A DNA stretch of 39,185 nt from Anaerolineales bacterium UBA5797 (GCA_002418205.1 DIDP01000048.1:22802-61986); one strand, 5' to 3'. Shown: positions 1 to 8,256, counted from the stretch's first letter. Translations and numbers: made by a program. Notes: generated from the sequence alone by a model not told the origin.

Positions 1-861
1 CTGCTCTGCACGCTCTTCACCGAAACGGGAGATACGATCTTCGTCGAGGAGCCTTCCTATTTTCTGGCGCTCAGAATCTTCGCGGATCATCGTCTGCAGG
101 TCGTCCCCATCGAAATGGATGAAGAAGGATTCATTATCGAATCCCTCGAGGAAAAACTGACGCGGTACAAGCCGAAGTTCCTCTACACGATTCCCGTTCA
201 CCAAAACCCAAGCGGACGCACGCTGACAGAAACGCGTCGGGCGCGACTGATCGAACTGTCCCGGCAATACGACTTTCTCCTCCTCGCTGACGAGGTGTAC
301 CAGCTGCTAAACTACAGCGGGAAACCTCCAATATCATTTGGCACGTACCCGCACATCGAAAATGTCATTTCGCTTGGGTCATTCTCGAAGATCCTCGCAC
401 CGGGACTGCGACTCGGCTGGATCCAGGCGCACGAAAACGTCATCAACCGCCTCGTCACGGGCGGACTGCTCGACAGCGGCGGCGGGTTGAATCCGTTTAC
501 GTCAGCAATTATTCGTGAGGTAATCGAATCGGGTGATCTGGAAAGGAATGTCAATGGATTGATCGAAACCTATCGCCCCCGCGTTGCGCTCATGGATTCA
601 CTGCTGCGCGAACACCTGCCCAACGTGACGTACTCCGTTCCTCACGGCGGATACTTCTTCTGGATTCGCCTGCCCGAGGAGATCGACACGGCGGTCCTGC
701 GTCAAAAAGCCCAAGCCTCCAAAGTGGACATCCGCCCGGGCGCGCTCTTCTCCAGCCAGAACGGACTGAGAAATTACATGCGACTGTGCTTTGTCTTTCA
801 CGAAGAAGAAGAGATCGAAGAGGGGATTGTCAGGTTGAAGACGTGCATGGAAGTCATTTAA
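1..861 (+). CDS. PLP-dependent aminotransferase, class I/II (5' truncated by window edge)
   Basis: The reading frame is open from base 1 and ends at TAA 859-861, so only the last 286 residues are present and the true start lies outside the window. The visible part is the large domain and C-terminal domain of a fold-type I aminotransferase. It shows HQNPSG (Asn contacting PLP), ADEVYQ (Asp that pairs with the PLP ring nitrogen), SLGSFSK (Schiff-base Lys at about fragment residue 130) followed by APGLRLGW, and near the end NYMRLCF with the Arg expected to hold the substrate carboxylate. This pattern fits the LysN / 2-aminoadipate and MocR-like aminotransferase branch. Whether an N-terminal GntR-type DNA-binding domain precedes it cannot be seen. 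The substrate is not determinable from the fragment. A weak GCGAC/GTCGC hairpin without a T-tract lies just downstream (870-886). Confidence 0.88.
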   Translation: MLCTLFTETGDTIFVEEPSYFLALRIFADHRLQVVPIEMDEEGFIIESLEEKLTRYKPKFLYTIPVHQNPSGRTLTETRRARLIELSRQYDFLLLADEVYQLLNYSGKPPISFGTYPHIENVISLGSFSKILAPGLRLGWIQAHENVINRLVTGGLLDSGGGLNPFTSAIIREVIESGDLERNVNGLIETYRPRVALMDSLLREHLPNVTYSVPHGGYFFWIRLPEEIDTAVLRQKAQASKVDIRPGALFSSQNGLRNYMRLCFVFHEEEEIEEGIVRLKTCMEVI

Positions 862-919
862 GAAACAAAGCGACCATTCAAGTCGCCTTGCCGCTTATCC
901 ACCGTGTTATGTTCTCAAA

Positions 920-1336
920 TTACGGCTTCAACACTTCCACCTCATCAAAGCGCGAAAAGTGTTTCTGATCGAAAGTGTATATCTTCTCGATCCCCTCCTG
1001 TTCCATCCAAGCCGCATTATAGGCATCAATGAAATCCACGTTCTTATCGGAATACCACATAATGGATTTCAGTATCAGGTTGCTTTCAGGAATCTCTAAC
1101 CCTGGGGTATTGAGGATCGCCAGCACCTTGTTTTGAATTTCACTTCTTTCGAGTTCATAGTAACTCTCTAACGTCCATACAATCTCCGCTATGACAATGC
1201 CATTCGTTACCAATGTTATTTTTCCCTGTTCAGCCTGGCGAAGCAACTTCTCCATCGCGTCCGCCTGCACGGGAACATCGTTCGTGAGGTAGCGAAGGAA
1301 CAGGTTGGTATCAACAAAGATCGAATCAGCCTTCAT
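920..1336 (-). CDS. PIN-domain ribonuclease toxin, VapC-like
   Basis: A 138-aa PIN-domain protein, the usual VapC length. The four acidic residues expected at the metal site are visible: D9 in FVDTN, E51 in VIAEIVW, D101 or D104 in NVDFIDA and D123 in YTFDQ. VapC toxins of this family cleave RNA (often tRNA or rRNA) and are silenced by the paired antitoxin. I chose the ATG at 1336 because it overlaps the antitoxin stop by 11 nt and has GGA about 9 nt upstream; an in-frame start at 1357 would add seven residues and overlap more. It is the second gene of a two-gene unit with the AbrB-type antitoxin. Function as a toxin is inferred from domain and context; the RNA target is unknown. Confidence 0.85.
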   Translation of the reverse strand: MKADSIFVDTNLFLRYLTNDVPVQADAMEKLLRQAEQGKITLVTNGIVIAEIVWTLESYYELERSEIQNKVLAILNTPGLEIPESNLILKSIMWYSDKNVDFIDAYNAAWMEQEGIEKIYTFDQKHFSRFDEVEVLKP

Positions 1337-1577
1337 TGCCCGAATTCCTATTTGCACGCTTCTTCAACGCCTCACGGCGGATTTTGTCAAAATCCTGTTC
1401 GCCTTTGACCTTGATGGTTCCCCGCATATCAAGAAGGGTCTTGGTAAAAGGCTTGAAAACGATCTGGTCGCCATCCAAAATGACTGCCATCTGATCGCCC
1501 GCCTTGATTTTCAGCTTACGGCGAATCTCACGGGGAAGAGTGATCTGTCCTTTGGGGTTAACTCTCACGTTCAGCAT
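1326..1577 (-). CDS. AbrB/MazE-type antitoxin of the VapC-like pair
   Basis: An 83-aa protein starting with a SpoVT/AbrB swapped-hairpin fold: VRVNPKGQITLPREIRRKLK followed by GDQMAVILDGDQIVFKPF, typical of antitoxins that bind palindromic DNA as dimers. The C-terminal half (about residues 50-83) is charged and probably wraps the toxin. The gene starts at ATG 1577 with an AAGGAG site 8 nt upstream, and its end overlaps the PIN-domain gene. Expected roles are neutralising the PIN nuclease and repressing the shared promoter. The perfect 14-bp inverted repeat just upstream (1584-1625) is the obvious operator candidate. Assignment as an antitoxin rather than a stand-alone regulator rests on the overlap with the toxin gene. 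Confidence 0.85.
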   Translation of the reverse strand: MLNVRVNPKGQITLPREIRRKLKIKAGDQMAVILDGDQIVFKPFTKTLLDMRGTIKVKGEQDFDKIRREALKKRANRNSGNEG

Positions 1578-1583
1578 ACAAAT

Positions 1584-1630
1584 TCTCCTTTGTCGGAGCT
1601 TTTAAATTCTTTCCGACAAAGGAGATTATA
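1584..1630 (-). promoter_or_regulatory. Toxin-antitoxin promoter with palindromic operator
   Basis: A perfect 14-bp inverted repeat (arms 1584-1597 and 1612-1625, 14-nt spacer) sits in front of the antitoxin gene. On the minus strand a consensus TATAAT occupies 1630-1625, touching the distal arm, and the AAGGAG ribosome site of the antitoxin (1591-1586) lies inside the proximal arm. No good -35 hexamer is seen at 16-18 bp. A dimer bound here would cover the transcription start and the ribosome site, which fits autoregulation. The palindrome could also fold as an RNA hairpin that masks the Shine-Dalgarno. Confidence 0.7.
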
Positions 1631-1654
1631 GCAGAAAATCCAGAAAAATTACCC

Positions 1655-4009
1655 TTAATTTCCAAGCGCTTCCCTCACAGCCGCATACACATCCACGACC
1701 CCGTACCCATACGCGGCATTGGGAACATTCCCCTCGAAGCATCCAACAGATGTGCTTCCCGTGTACGGCCGCGCGGTTTCGATGAGAATCTGCTCCGTAC
1801 GGTCGATGTCACCGATCAACGAGGGATCCGCCGACCAGAGCAGCGCCACCACTCCTGCAACGTGCGGCCCCGCCATCGAGGTGCCCTCGAGCGCGCCGTA
1901 GGTTCCGCCCGGCAACGCGGAGAGGATATCCCTGCCCGGGGCGACGATGTCCGGTTTGATACGGTTCGAGCCGTCCGCCGTTACGGGTCCGCGGCTGCTG
2001 AACTCGGTCACGTTCCCGCTACGGTCGATCGCCCCGACCGAAAAGACCGAGTCATACAACGATAACGGCGCGACCACCGTGCTGCAGTTCGGTCCATCAT
2101 TGCCCGTGGAAACCACTACAAAGATCCCCGCGTCACGTAAATGGTTTGCCGCGTAGAGCAACGCTTGCGGGTCACAGCCTTCGATCTCCGGACAGCCCCA
2201 CGAATTGTTCAACACATCCGCGGCTCGGGTTGGGTCGCCGTCAACAAACGAATCGCCTCCCTGCGGGAACGGCGCGAGCATGAACTGCATGCAATCGAGA
2301 TACAACGCCGGGTTGCCAAGATTACGGTTCAAGTTCATGCATGCAAACCAGGTGGCGCCGGGCGCCACGCCAATGCCGTTTTTCCCAAGCACCGTGCCGA
2401 GCGTATGCGTGCCGTGACCGTTCTCATCGTACGGCGAAGACTTCCCATACCACGGATCGAACCAGTTGTAATCGTCGCCTTCATCCTTGCCGCGATAACT
2501 ATCTGCCAACTCGGGATGGTTCACATCCACGCCGCTGTCTGATTGTCCGATCACGATCCCTTCGCCGCGCACGCCGAACTCCTCCCAGACCTTGTCCGCG
2601 CCGATCATTGAAACGTTCCATTGCACTCCGTCCGGCGGAGGCTCGGCAAATAAATTGTTCAAAGCTAAAGCATCGACCGCTTGAGCGGGACGCAGCCTCG
2701 GGCTGGGAATGACGCGGTCCACTTCGGGGCGGGTCAGCAGATAGAGTCGCACCAGAGTCCCGCCGCGCACCTCCAGCGCATTGACGAGATAATACGGCGT
2801 GTAATCCACGCCCAGCGAATCGAAGGTGTTCCGCAATTCAGATTGCGATTCATTTGCAAATCGTGTCAGTTCCTGATAAGCCGCCGCCCTTCGCTCATCG
2901 ATGTTTTGAATTTGACGCACATCAGAAAGATCCGCCTGCGCCCTCAGGATGACAAACAGACGGTCACCATAGAAGCCGAGATTGCCGTTCGTGAAGAACA
3001 GGATGAGGACGACGAGCCACGCCGCGCCCGCACCGGCCCAGCCAAAGAGACGCTTCGCATCCCACCCTTTACCTGATCCCATTGCAAGTTGAATCACCAA
3101 CCCGATGATTCCCACGAACAATCCCAAACCGAGAGCGAACACGCCCGCCCGCAACGCCAGCGCTCCGACATCACCCAGCACGATCGTCAACTCGGTGGGA
3201 TCGAAAAAGACGAAGCCCGCGGATGCAAGCAGACCAACGAGGACCGCGCCCGCGGCTCGCGCAGGCATGACCATTGCAACCGCGAACGCGAACGCTGGCA
3301 GCAGCGCGATCAGGATCAACTGCGCGCCGTCATACCCGATGGCGGAACCGAGCAACGCGAGCGCCGCGCCGATACCGAACGCGTCGAGGAATTTATTCCC
3401 CGTTGTCGATTCCACCAGCACCGCCGCGAGCAGTCCCAGTGATAAACCCGCCAGCAGGTCAAGAATCGCATCGGTCGGCGAACCGAACGCGCCGAGGACC
3501 GCGAACGAAGCCACGCCGAACGCGGCCAGCAGAAAGGCAATGGAAATATTGCCCGCCTTCCAATCGAGCGTTACACCGCGGGCCCTCGAAACGATAAAAA
3601 ATGCAACGAGAGAGATGACGATCTGAAGGATCGAACCCACCTGGTCGTTGTTCGGCCCGAGGAAGCGCAGTGTCAGCGCGGGGAAAGCCATCAACGCCGC
3701 ACCCAGCCAGCCCGCGTAGACCGGCTTGAAGCGATCATCTTTCGTGAAATACCACAGCGCCGCGATCACGCCGGATACGAGGATCGCCTGCACAGCCAAC
3801 CCGATCGGTCCCGCCCATTCGAGATATGCAAAACTCCCCGAGGCGATCGCCGTCTGCTCCATGGTCCAAAGCACAAAGTGATAGAGTCCCATGCAGAACG
3901 GCATGGGCAGAGTGAACACCAAAAACAGGATCAACGCTCCCGTCGAGCGATTCTTCAGGTCATCTTGCTTTTGCATGGGTTGATCTGGATCGTTTTGAAT
4001 TTCAAGCAT
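1655..4009 (-). CDS. Subtilisin-family (S8) serine protease with N-terminal polytopic membrane domain
   Basis: A 784-aa protein in three parts. Residues about 25-340 are almost entirely hydrophobic, with roughly ten membrane helices. Residues about 375-440 resemble an I9-like propeptide (LGVDYTPYYLVNALEV then PEVDRVIPS). Residues about 460-780 are a peptidase S8 domain with Asp491 in IGQSDSG, His532 in ENGHGTHTLG, oxyanion Asn637 in STGNDGP and Ser718-equivalent Ser711 in LEGTSMAGPHVAG. All catalytic residues are present, so it should be active, probably outside the membrane; the substrate is unknown. I chose ATG 4009 because AAGGAG (4021-4016) is 6 nt upstream; a GTG at 4030 in frame is less likely. 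S8 proteases normally have a cleaved signal peptide, so fusion to a large membrane domain is unusual. A small TGACAG/CTGTCA hairpin lies at 4036-4052 upstream. Confidence 0.9.
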   Translation of the reverse strand: MLEIQNDPDQPMQKQDDLKNRSTGALILFLVFTLPMPFCMGLYHFVLWTMEQTAIASGSFAYLEWAGPIGLAVQAILVSGVIAALWYFTKDDRFKPVYAGWLGAALMAFPALTLRFLGPNNDQVGSILQIVISLVAFFIVSRARGVTLDWKAGNISIAFLLAAFGVASFAVLGAFGSPTDAILDLLAGLSLGLLAAVLVESTTGNKFLDAFGIGAALALLGSAIGYDGAQLILIALLPAFAFAVAMVMPARAAGAVLVGLLASAGFVFFDPTELTIVLGDVGALALRAGVFALGLGLFVGIIGLVIQLAMGSGKGWDAKRLFGWAGAGAAWLVVLILFFTNGNLGFYGDRLFVILRAQADLSDVRQIQNIDERRAAAYQELTRFANESQSELRNTFDSLGVDYTPYYLVNALEVRGGTLVRLYLLTRPEVDRVIPSPRLRPAQAVDALALNNLFAEPPPDGVQWNVSMIGADKVWEEFGVRGEGIVIGQSDSGVDVNHPELADSYRGKDEGDDYNWFDPWYGKSSPYDENGHGTHTLGTVLGKNGIGVAPGATWFACMNLNRNLGNPALYLDCMQFMLAPFPQGGDSFVDGDPTRAADVLNNSWGCPEIEGCDPQALLYAANHLRDAGIFVVVSTGNDGPNCSTVVAPLSLYDSVFSVGAIDRSGNVTEFSSRGPVTADGSNRIKPDIVAPGRDILSALPGGTYGALEGTSMAGPHVAGVVALLWSADPSLIGDIDRTEQILIETARPYTGSTSVGCFEGNVPNAAYGYGVVDVYAAVREALGN

Positions 4010-4074
4010 CAACATCTCCTTGTTGTTCACTGCCCTGACAGATTACCTGTCAAAACAGTACCGTGCTGCAAATC

Positions 4075-4725
4075 TTAATCCTCCCCAACGACCGCAGGGA
4101 TGACCACATCCTCGGGCTTGTGCGGATGCACCTTGAACACCTTGAACGCCCACTGCACCGACGGACCGATCAGCAGCGCGAATGCCAGCGTCCCCCAGCC
4201 TGCCGGTCCGCCCAATAACCACCCGATCGCAACAACGATCACCTCGATGGAACCCCTCGCAACCCGCACGCTGTACCCGGTCAAGCGGTGCACCGCCAGC
4301 ATCAAACTATCGCGCGGACCTGCCCCCGCATCCACGCCGATGTACACCGCGGTGGCGATGCCCTGCACCAGCACACCCAGCAGAAACATGCCGATCTGCA
4401 AAACGAGGTTATTCTCCGGCGTCGAGATCAACTCCAGCCACAGGTTCAGCCACGGACCGATGCTCAGGATGTTCGCCAGCGTCCCCCATCCCACCCGCTC
4501 ACGGGACAGCAACGCGATGGCCAAAACGAAAAATCCCATCACCACGGTCATCGTGCCGATCTTGATGTTCAGAATATCCGCCAGCGCGACTTCCAAAACC
4601 AGCCATGTGCTCGTCCCCAGATCTGCGCGTATGATCAAAGCCAGCGCGAGACCATACAACAGAAAGCCGATCTGGATCACGAACAGATCCCTTGCAAACG
4701 TATTCCAGCGAATGGGCTTTAACAT
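4075..4725 (-). CDS. YczE/YitT-like integral membrane protein
   Basis: A 216-aa protein with about five or six membrane helices. It carries the signature segments of the YczE/YyaS family: GLALALIIRADLGTSTW near the N-terminus, GVDAGAGPRDSLM in the middle and VVAIGWLLGGPAGWGT near the end. The family is annotated as a membrane protein of unknown biochemical function. The start is ATG 4725, supported by AAGGAG at 4736-4731 with a 5-nt spacer; an upstream in-frame ATG at 4803 would add a polar extension without a ribosome site. It is transcribed towards the protease gene, with 65 nt between them, and is divergent from the acetyltransferase gene; the 157-bp divergent spacer holds the promoters of both. 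Confidence 0.8.
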   Translation of the reverse strand: MLKPIRWNTFARDLFVIQIGFLLYGLALALIIRADLGTSTWLVLEVALADILNIKIGTMTVVMGFFVLAIALLSRERVGWGTLANILSIGPWLNLWLELISTPENNLVLQIGMFLLGVLVQGIATAVYIGVDAGAGPRDSLMLAVHRLTGYSVRVARGSIEVIVVAIGWLLGGPAGWGTLAFALLIGPSVQWAFKVFKVHPHKPEDVVIPAVVGED

Positions 4726-4865
4726 TAATTCTCCTTGTTCCTCGCTGAGCGGAGGGGCAGTGTCCGTCTGTCCCGCAGTCGAAGCGCGATTTGCATACAT
4801 CATGCCCTTGCACCTTGCTTCATCCTGCTCATCCAGAGTCCGCTCAGGTCGGAAATCATATCACC

Positions 4866-4871
4866 TATGAT
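4866..4871 (+). promoter_or_regulatory. Candidate -10 box of the acetyltransferase-methyltransferase unit
   Basis: TATGAT lies 11 nt before the ATG at 4883. No Shine-Dalgarno is seen between them, so the transcript would have only a very short leader. No convincing -35 hexamer was found. Confidence 0.4.
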
Positions 4872-4882
4872 ACACTCACGCC

Positions 4883-5329
4883 ATGCCGCAGATTATCGAA
4901 TTTCACAAGGATAAATTCACCATCAGCACCGACCCGTCCCGCCTCGACATGGACGCCATTTGCGGGTTCCTCACGCGCGCCTATTGGGCTTCGAGCCGCC
5001 CGCGCGCATATACAGAACGCGCCATCGAACATTCCCTCGTCTTCGGTCTGTACGATGGAGACAGGCAGATCGGACTGGCGCGCGTCGTCAGCGATTACGC
5101 CGTTTTCGCCTATCTTTGCGATGTGTTCATCCATGAGCAGTATCGCGGGCAGGATCTCGGCAAATGGCTCATCCAGACCGTCATGGAGCATCCCGAACTA
5201 AAGGGCGTACGCCGCTGGCTGCTCGTCACCAACGACGCGCACGGGCTGTATCAACAATACGGTTTCGAGCCCATCCAGAACCCTGAACGCTGGATGCAGA
5301 ACTTCAAACCGTTCCGACCGGAGGACTGA
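4883..5329 (+). CDS. GNAT-family N-acetyltransferase
   Basis: A 148-aa single-domain GNAT protein. The acetyl-CoA site (motif A) is CDVFIHEQYRGQDLGKWL with the R-G-Q-x-x-G-K pyrophosphate loop at about residues 88-96, followed by LLVTNDAHGLYQQYGFEPI, the typical strand-helix with the Tyr near the sulfur of CoA. Length is normal for the small GNAT enzymes. The acceptor (amine or protein N-terminus) cannot be told from sequence. Its TGA shares one base with the ATG of the RlmI-like gene (TGATG at 5327-5331), so the two are co-transcribed and probably translationally coupled. Coupling to an rRNA methyltransferase makes a ribosome-linked substrate conceivable, but that is speculation. Confidence 0.85.
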   Translation: MPQIIEFHKDKFTISTDPSRLDMDAICGFLTRAYWASSRPRAYTERAIEHSLVFGLYDGDRQIGLARVVSDYAVFAYLCDVFIHEQYRGQDLGKWLIQTVMEHPELKGVRRWLLVTNDAHGLYQQYGFEPIQNPERWMQNFKPFRPED

Positions 5330-6513
5330 TGCCCACCCTCATCCTCAAACCCGGACGTGAAAAGAGTCTGCTCCGCCGTCATCCGTGGATCTTTTCCGGC
5401 GCGATTCATAGTGTGGATGGAAACCCCGCCTCTGGCTCGACCGTTGACCTGCTCTCGTCCGAAAAGCTGTTCCTCGCCCGAGCCTCCTACTCGCCAACCT
5501 CCCAGATCCGCGCACGCGCGTGGACATTTGAAGATGAACCTGTTGACGAGGAATTCCTCCGCAAGCGAATCCGATCTGCCATCCGCTCCCGTGACATCTG
5601 GAACCTGGAACCTGACACTGACTCTTATCGTTTGATCTACGCTGAATCGGATAGCATCCCGGGCCTCATCGTGGACAGATACAACGACGTGCTCGTCCTC
5701 CAATCGCTTACCGCAGGCTCCGAGCTGTGGAAGGAAACCCTCGCCGACCCCCTCATCGAGGAAACAGGAGTTGCCACCATCTACGAACGCTCCGACGCCG
5801 ACGTGCGCGAACTGGAAGGTCTTGAGCCAAAAGTTGGCATACTGCGCGGTTCACTTTCCACCCACCACTTTCCAATTACCGAAAACAACCTCAAATTCCT
5901 CGTCAACCTGCAAAGCGGACATAAAACCGGCTTCTACCTCGACCAGCGGCAAAACCGTCTACGCGTCCGCGAACTGGCAAAAGACAGGGATGTACTGGAT
6001 TGCTTCTGCTACACGGGCGGATTCACAATCAACGCGCTGGCGGGCGGGGCGAAGTCTGTCCTGTCGGTTGATTCCTCCGCGGACGCGTTGGAATTGTGCA
6101 AAGAGAATATCGTGCTCAACGATCTTCCCGCCGGCAAACATGCCTCACTCGAAGGCGATGTCTTCCAACTCCTGCGCAAATTCCGCGATGAGAGACGTTC
6201 CTTCGATATGATCATCCTCGACCCGCCCAAGTTCGCGCCCACCTCCGCCCACGCCGAGAAAGCCACGCGCGCCTACAAGGACATCAACCTGCTGGCGTTC
6301 AAGCTATTGCGTCCGAACGGGTTGCTGGTCACGTTCTCGTGCTCGGGCGGAGTCGATTCAGCGTTGTTCCAGAAGATCGTGGCAGGATCAGCCCTCGATG
6401 CGGGTGTCGACGCGCAGATCGTCGGGCATTTGTCACAGGGACAGGACCATCCCATCCTGTTGAGTTTCCCCGAAGGAGCGTATCTCAAAGGGTTGGTGTG
6501 TTTAAAAAAGTAA
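5329..6513 (+). CDS. RlmI-like class I SAM-dependent rRNA methyltransferase
   Basis: A 394-aa protein with the RlmI/YccW layout (COG1092): an N-terminal PUA-type RNA-binding domain (about residues 1-75, beginning LILKPGREKSLLRRHPWIFSG), a linker domain with GLIVDRYNDVLVLQ, and a Rossmann methyltransferase domain. SAM motif I is DCFCYTGGF at about residue 223, and the catalytic motif is ILDPPKFAP at about 296, with SCSGG near 336. E. coli RlmI (396 aa) makes m5C1962 in 23S rRNA, and the present length matches. Whether the target is the same position is inferred. The GGAG ahead of ATG 5329 lies in the end of the acetyltransferase gene. Confidence 0.88.
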   Translation: MPTLILKPGREKSLLRRHPWIFSGAIHSVDGNPASGSTVDLLSSEKLFLARASYSPTSQIRARAWTFEDEPVDEEFLRKRIRSAIRSRDIWNLEPDTDSYRLIYAESDSIPGLIVDRYNDVLVLQSLTAGSELWKETLADPLIEETGVATIYERSDADVRELEGLEPKVGILRGSLSTHHFPITENNLKFLVNLQSGHKTGFYLDQRQNRLRVRELAKDRDVLDCFCYTGGFTINALAGGAKSVLSVDSSADALELCKENIVLNDLPAGKHASLEGDVFQLLRKFRDERRSFDMIILDPPKFAPTSAHAEKATRAYKDINLLAFKLLRPNGLLVTFSCSGGVDSALFQKIVAGSALDAGVDAQIVGHLSQGQDHPILLSFPEGAYLKGLVCLKK

Positions 6514-6572
6514 GACAATATCATCGCACGGCGACGAAGCTATGAAGCCATCCTGCGCTTATTGGTTATGAT

Positions 6573-6600
6573 GAGATTGCTTCGCTTCGTTCGCAATGAC
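6573..6600. repeat. Degenerate GTCATTGCGA...AAGCAATC-type intergenic repeat
   Basis: On the minus strand this reads GTCATTGCGAACGAAGCGAAGCAATC, a 26-bp unit of the GTCAT...GCGAAGC type that I know as common in intergenic DNA of environmental genomes. It lies between the methyltransferase and oxidoreductase genes; related units occur at 11633-11706 and 13797-13845. Confidence 0.5.
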
Positions 6601-6619
6601 ACAACAAAAGGAGGAAGAG

Positions 6620-7798
6620 ATGAAACATTACAAGTATTTGATCATCGGCGGCGGCTTGACAGGCGATGCCGCCACCCGCGGGATCCGTGAACTCGATGCA
6701 GACGGTTCGATCGGACTGATCAGCATCGAACCGGACCCGCCATACATGCGCCCGAATCTTTCCAAGGGATTATGGAAGGGACGGCCCGTTGAAAAGATCT
6801 GGCGCAAGACCGGGGAGCGCGCGGAGTTGATCCTGGGGCGTAAAGCGACCGCGCTCGATCCCCAAAAGAAAACCGTCCGGGACGATAAAGGGGATGAATA
6901 TTCATACGATAAGTTGTTGCTTGCCACGGGCGGCTCGCCGATCCATTTGCCGTTCGGGGATGGGAACCTGATTTACTTCCGCGACTATCAGGATTACCAG
7001 CATCTGCGCAAACTGGCGGATGAGAAGGAACATTTCGTTGTGATCGGCGGCGGCTTTATCGGTTCGGAGATCGCCGCGGCGCTGACGATGGTCGGCAAAA
7101 ACGTGACCATGGTCTTCCTTGAGGAAGCCATCGGCGGACTTGTCTTCCCGGGTGATCTTGCCCATCATCTGAACGACTATTATCGTGAGAAGGGCGTGGA
7201 ATTGATCGCAAATGATTCGGTGGCGAGCGTTCAAAAAACGGGAGACCGCCTCGAGGTTCGGACCGGAAGCGGGCGCCTCATCGAAACGGACGGAGTCGTG
7301 GCTGGGATCGGGATCCGCCCGAATATTTCACTCGCCCAAGATGCCGGATTGAAAATTGAAAACGGGGTCGTTGTGAATGAACGACTGGAGACATCCGCCC
7401 CCGATGTTTACGCGGCGGGCGATGCGGCGAATTTCTTCCATGCCGGGCTTGGGGAACGCACGCGCGTGGAGCATGAGGATAACGCGGTCTTCATGGGCAA
7501 ACTTGCGGGCAAGAACATGGCAGGGGCGAACGAGACCCATGACCACATCCCGATGTTCTACTCGGACCTGTTCGATTACGGTTATGAAGCCGTCGGCAAA
7601 ACGAGCAGCAAAATGGAAACGGTTTCCGATTGGGAAGAGCAATATCAAAAGGGCGTGATCTATTATCTGGATGAGGGGCGCGTGCGCGGCGTGGTGTTAT
7701 GGAACGTGTGGAAACAGGTGGATAACGCCCGCGCCCTGATGCTGGAGAAAGGTCCGTTCAAGGCGGAGGATCTGAAGGGGAGGATCGAAAGCGAATAA
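6620..7798 (+). CDS. FAD/NAD(P)-dependent oxidoreductase, ferredoxin/rubredoxin reductase-like
   Basis: A 392-aa two-dinucleotide-binding flavoprotein. The FAD-binding site is YLIIGGGLTGDAATRG at residues 7-22, then LLLATGGSP, the NAD(P)-binding VVIGGGFIGSEIAAAL at about 141-156, and the second FAD motif VYAAGDAANF at about 264. There is no CxxxxC redox pair, so it belongs with the ferredoxin/rubredoxin reductase, monodehydroascorbate reductase and AIF-like group rather than with disulfide reductases. The electron acceptor is unknown, and no ferredoxin or rubredoxin gene is adjacent. Start ATG 6620 is fixed by a strong AAGGAGG at 6608-6614, 5 nt upstream; an earlier ATG at 6596 lies in repeat DNA. 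A strong terminator follows directly. Confidence 0.87.
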   Translation: MKHYKYLIIGGGLTGDAATRGIRELDADGSIGLISIEPDPPYMRPNLSKGLWKGRPVEKIWRKTGERAELILGRKATALDPQKKTVRDDKGDEYSYDKLLLATGGSPIHLPFGDGNLIYFRDYQDYQHLRKLADEKEHFVVIGGGFIGSEIAAALTMVGKNVTMVFLEEAIGGLVFPGDLAHHLNDYYREKGVELIANDSVASVQKTGDRLEVRTGSGRLIETDGVVAGIGIRPNISLAQDAGLKIENGVVVNERLETSAPDVYAAGDAANFFHAGLGERTRVEHEDNAVFMGKLAGKNMAGANETHDHIPMFYSDLFDYGYEAVGKTSSKMETVSDWEEQYQKGVIYYLDEGRVRGVVLWNVWKQVDNARALMLEKGPFKAEDLKGRIESE

Positions 7799-7802
7799 GA
7801 CG

Positions 7803-7840
7803 AAAACTTCGGAAGTCTGCAGGACTTCCGAAGTTTTTTA
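7803..7840 (+). terminator. Intrinsic terminator after the oxidoreductase
   Basis: Perfect 15-bp stem (7803-7817 with 7823-7837), 5-nt loop, and a run of T to 7839 on the plus strand. The A-rich left side gives a T-run on the minus strand too, so it may also serve the convergent VOC gene ending at 7846. Confidence 0.85.
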
Positions 7841-7845
7841 ACTGC

Positions 7846-8199
7846 CTATGTTGTTTGCATCATCGCAAACGTCACGCCGGAGGGTTCGTTGAACAGACAC
7901 AGCCATTCGCCCGGCGCGAGTTCGGCAGGCGGATCAACAATGAAGCCGCCATTCTCCTGGATGGCTTTCACCTTCTCGTGGATGTCATCCACCTGAATGT
8001 AAAGCGCCAGGAAAGGCAATTTGGCGCGGCGCAAGGTAAAGATGCCACCGCCCTGCAATGTGAAGTTTCCATTCTTCATTTTGTAAAAGCCGGCGTTCTC
8101 GTCGAACCGGAACTCCCACCCAAAGACCTTCTCGAAGAATTTGACTGATTTCTCCTGGTCATGTGTCGCCAGTTCCCACCAGATGATCGGGTTGGACAT
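7846..8199 (-). CDS. VOC superfamily (glyoxalase/bleomycin-resistance-like) protein
   Basis: A 117-aa single VOC domain. It begins IIWWELATHDQEKSVKFFEKVFGWEF, the classic first beta-alpha-beta-beta module, and ends with GGFIVDPPAELAPGEWLCLF and DPSG-like NEPSGVTFAMM, typical of the second module. VOC proteins bind a metal or small hydrophobic ligand at the domain interface; some are lyases or dioxygenases and others only bind drugs. The metal ligands cannot be assigned with confidence here, so no activity is proposed. Start ATG 8199 has GGAGG upstream. The gene is isolated between two terminators, at 7803-7840 and 8211-8245, so it should have its own promoter, although the spacer to the upstream terminator is very short. 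Confidence 0.8.
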   Translation of the reverse strand: MSNPIIWWELATHDQEKSVKFFEKVFGWEFRFDENAGFYKMKNGNFTLQGGGIFTLRRAKLPFLALYIQVDDIHEKVKAIQENGGFIVDPPAELAPGEWLCLFNEPSGVTFAMMQTT

Positions 8200-8210
8200 T
8201 CGCCCTCCAA

Positions 8211-8245
8211 ATAAAAAAGAGCGACTCTATTTCAGATCGCTCTTT
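8211..8245 (-). terminator. Intrinsic terminator of the YtxH-like gene
   Basis: Inverted repeat AAAGAGCGA (8216-8224) with TCGCTCTTT (8237-8245). Read on the minus strand, the stem is followed by a T-run down to 8213. It ends the small membrane-protein unit just before the VOC gene. Confidence 0.75.
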
Positions 8246-8256
8246 AGTGTTACAGG

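Noticed and set aside
870..886. Terminator after the aminotransferase
   Set aside because: Only a 5-bp stem and no T-run.
6514..6619. Start of the oxidoreductase at ATG 6596
   Set aside because: That ATG comes from the end of a repeat unit; AAGGAGG fixes the start at 6620.
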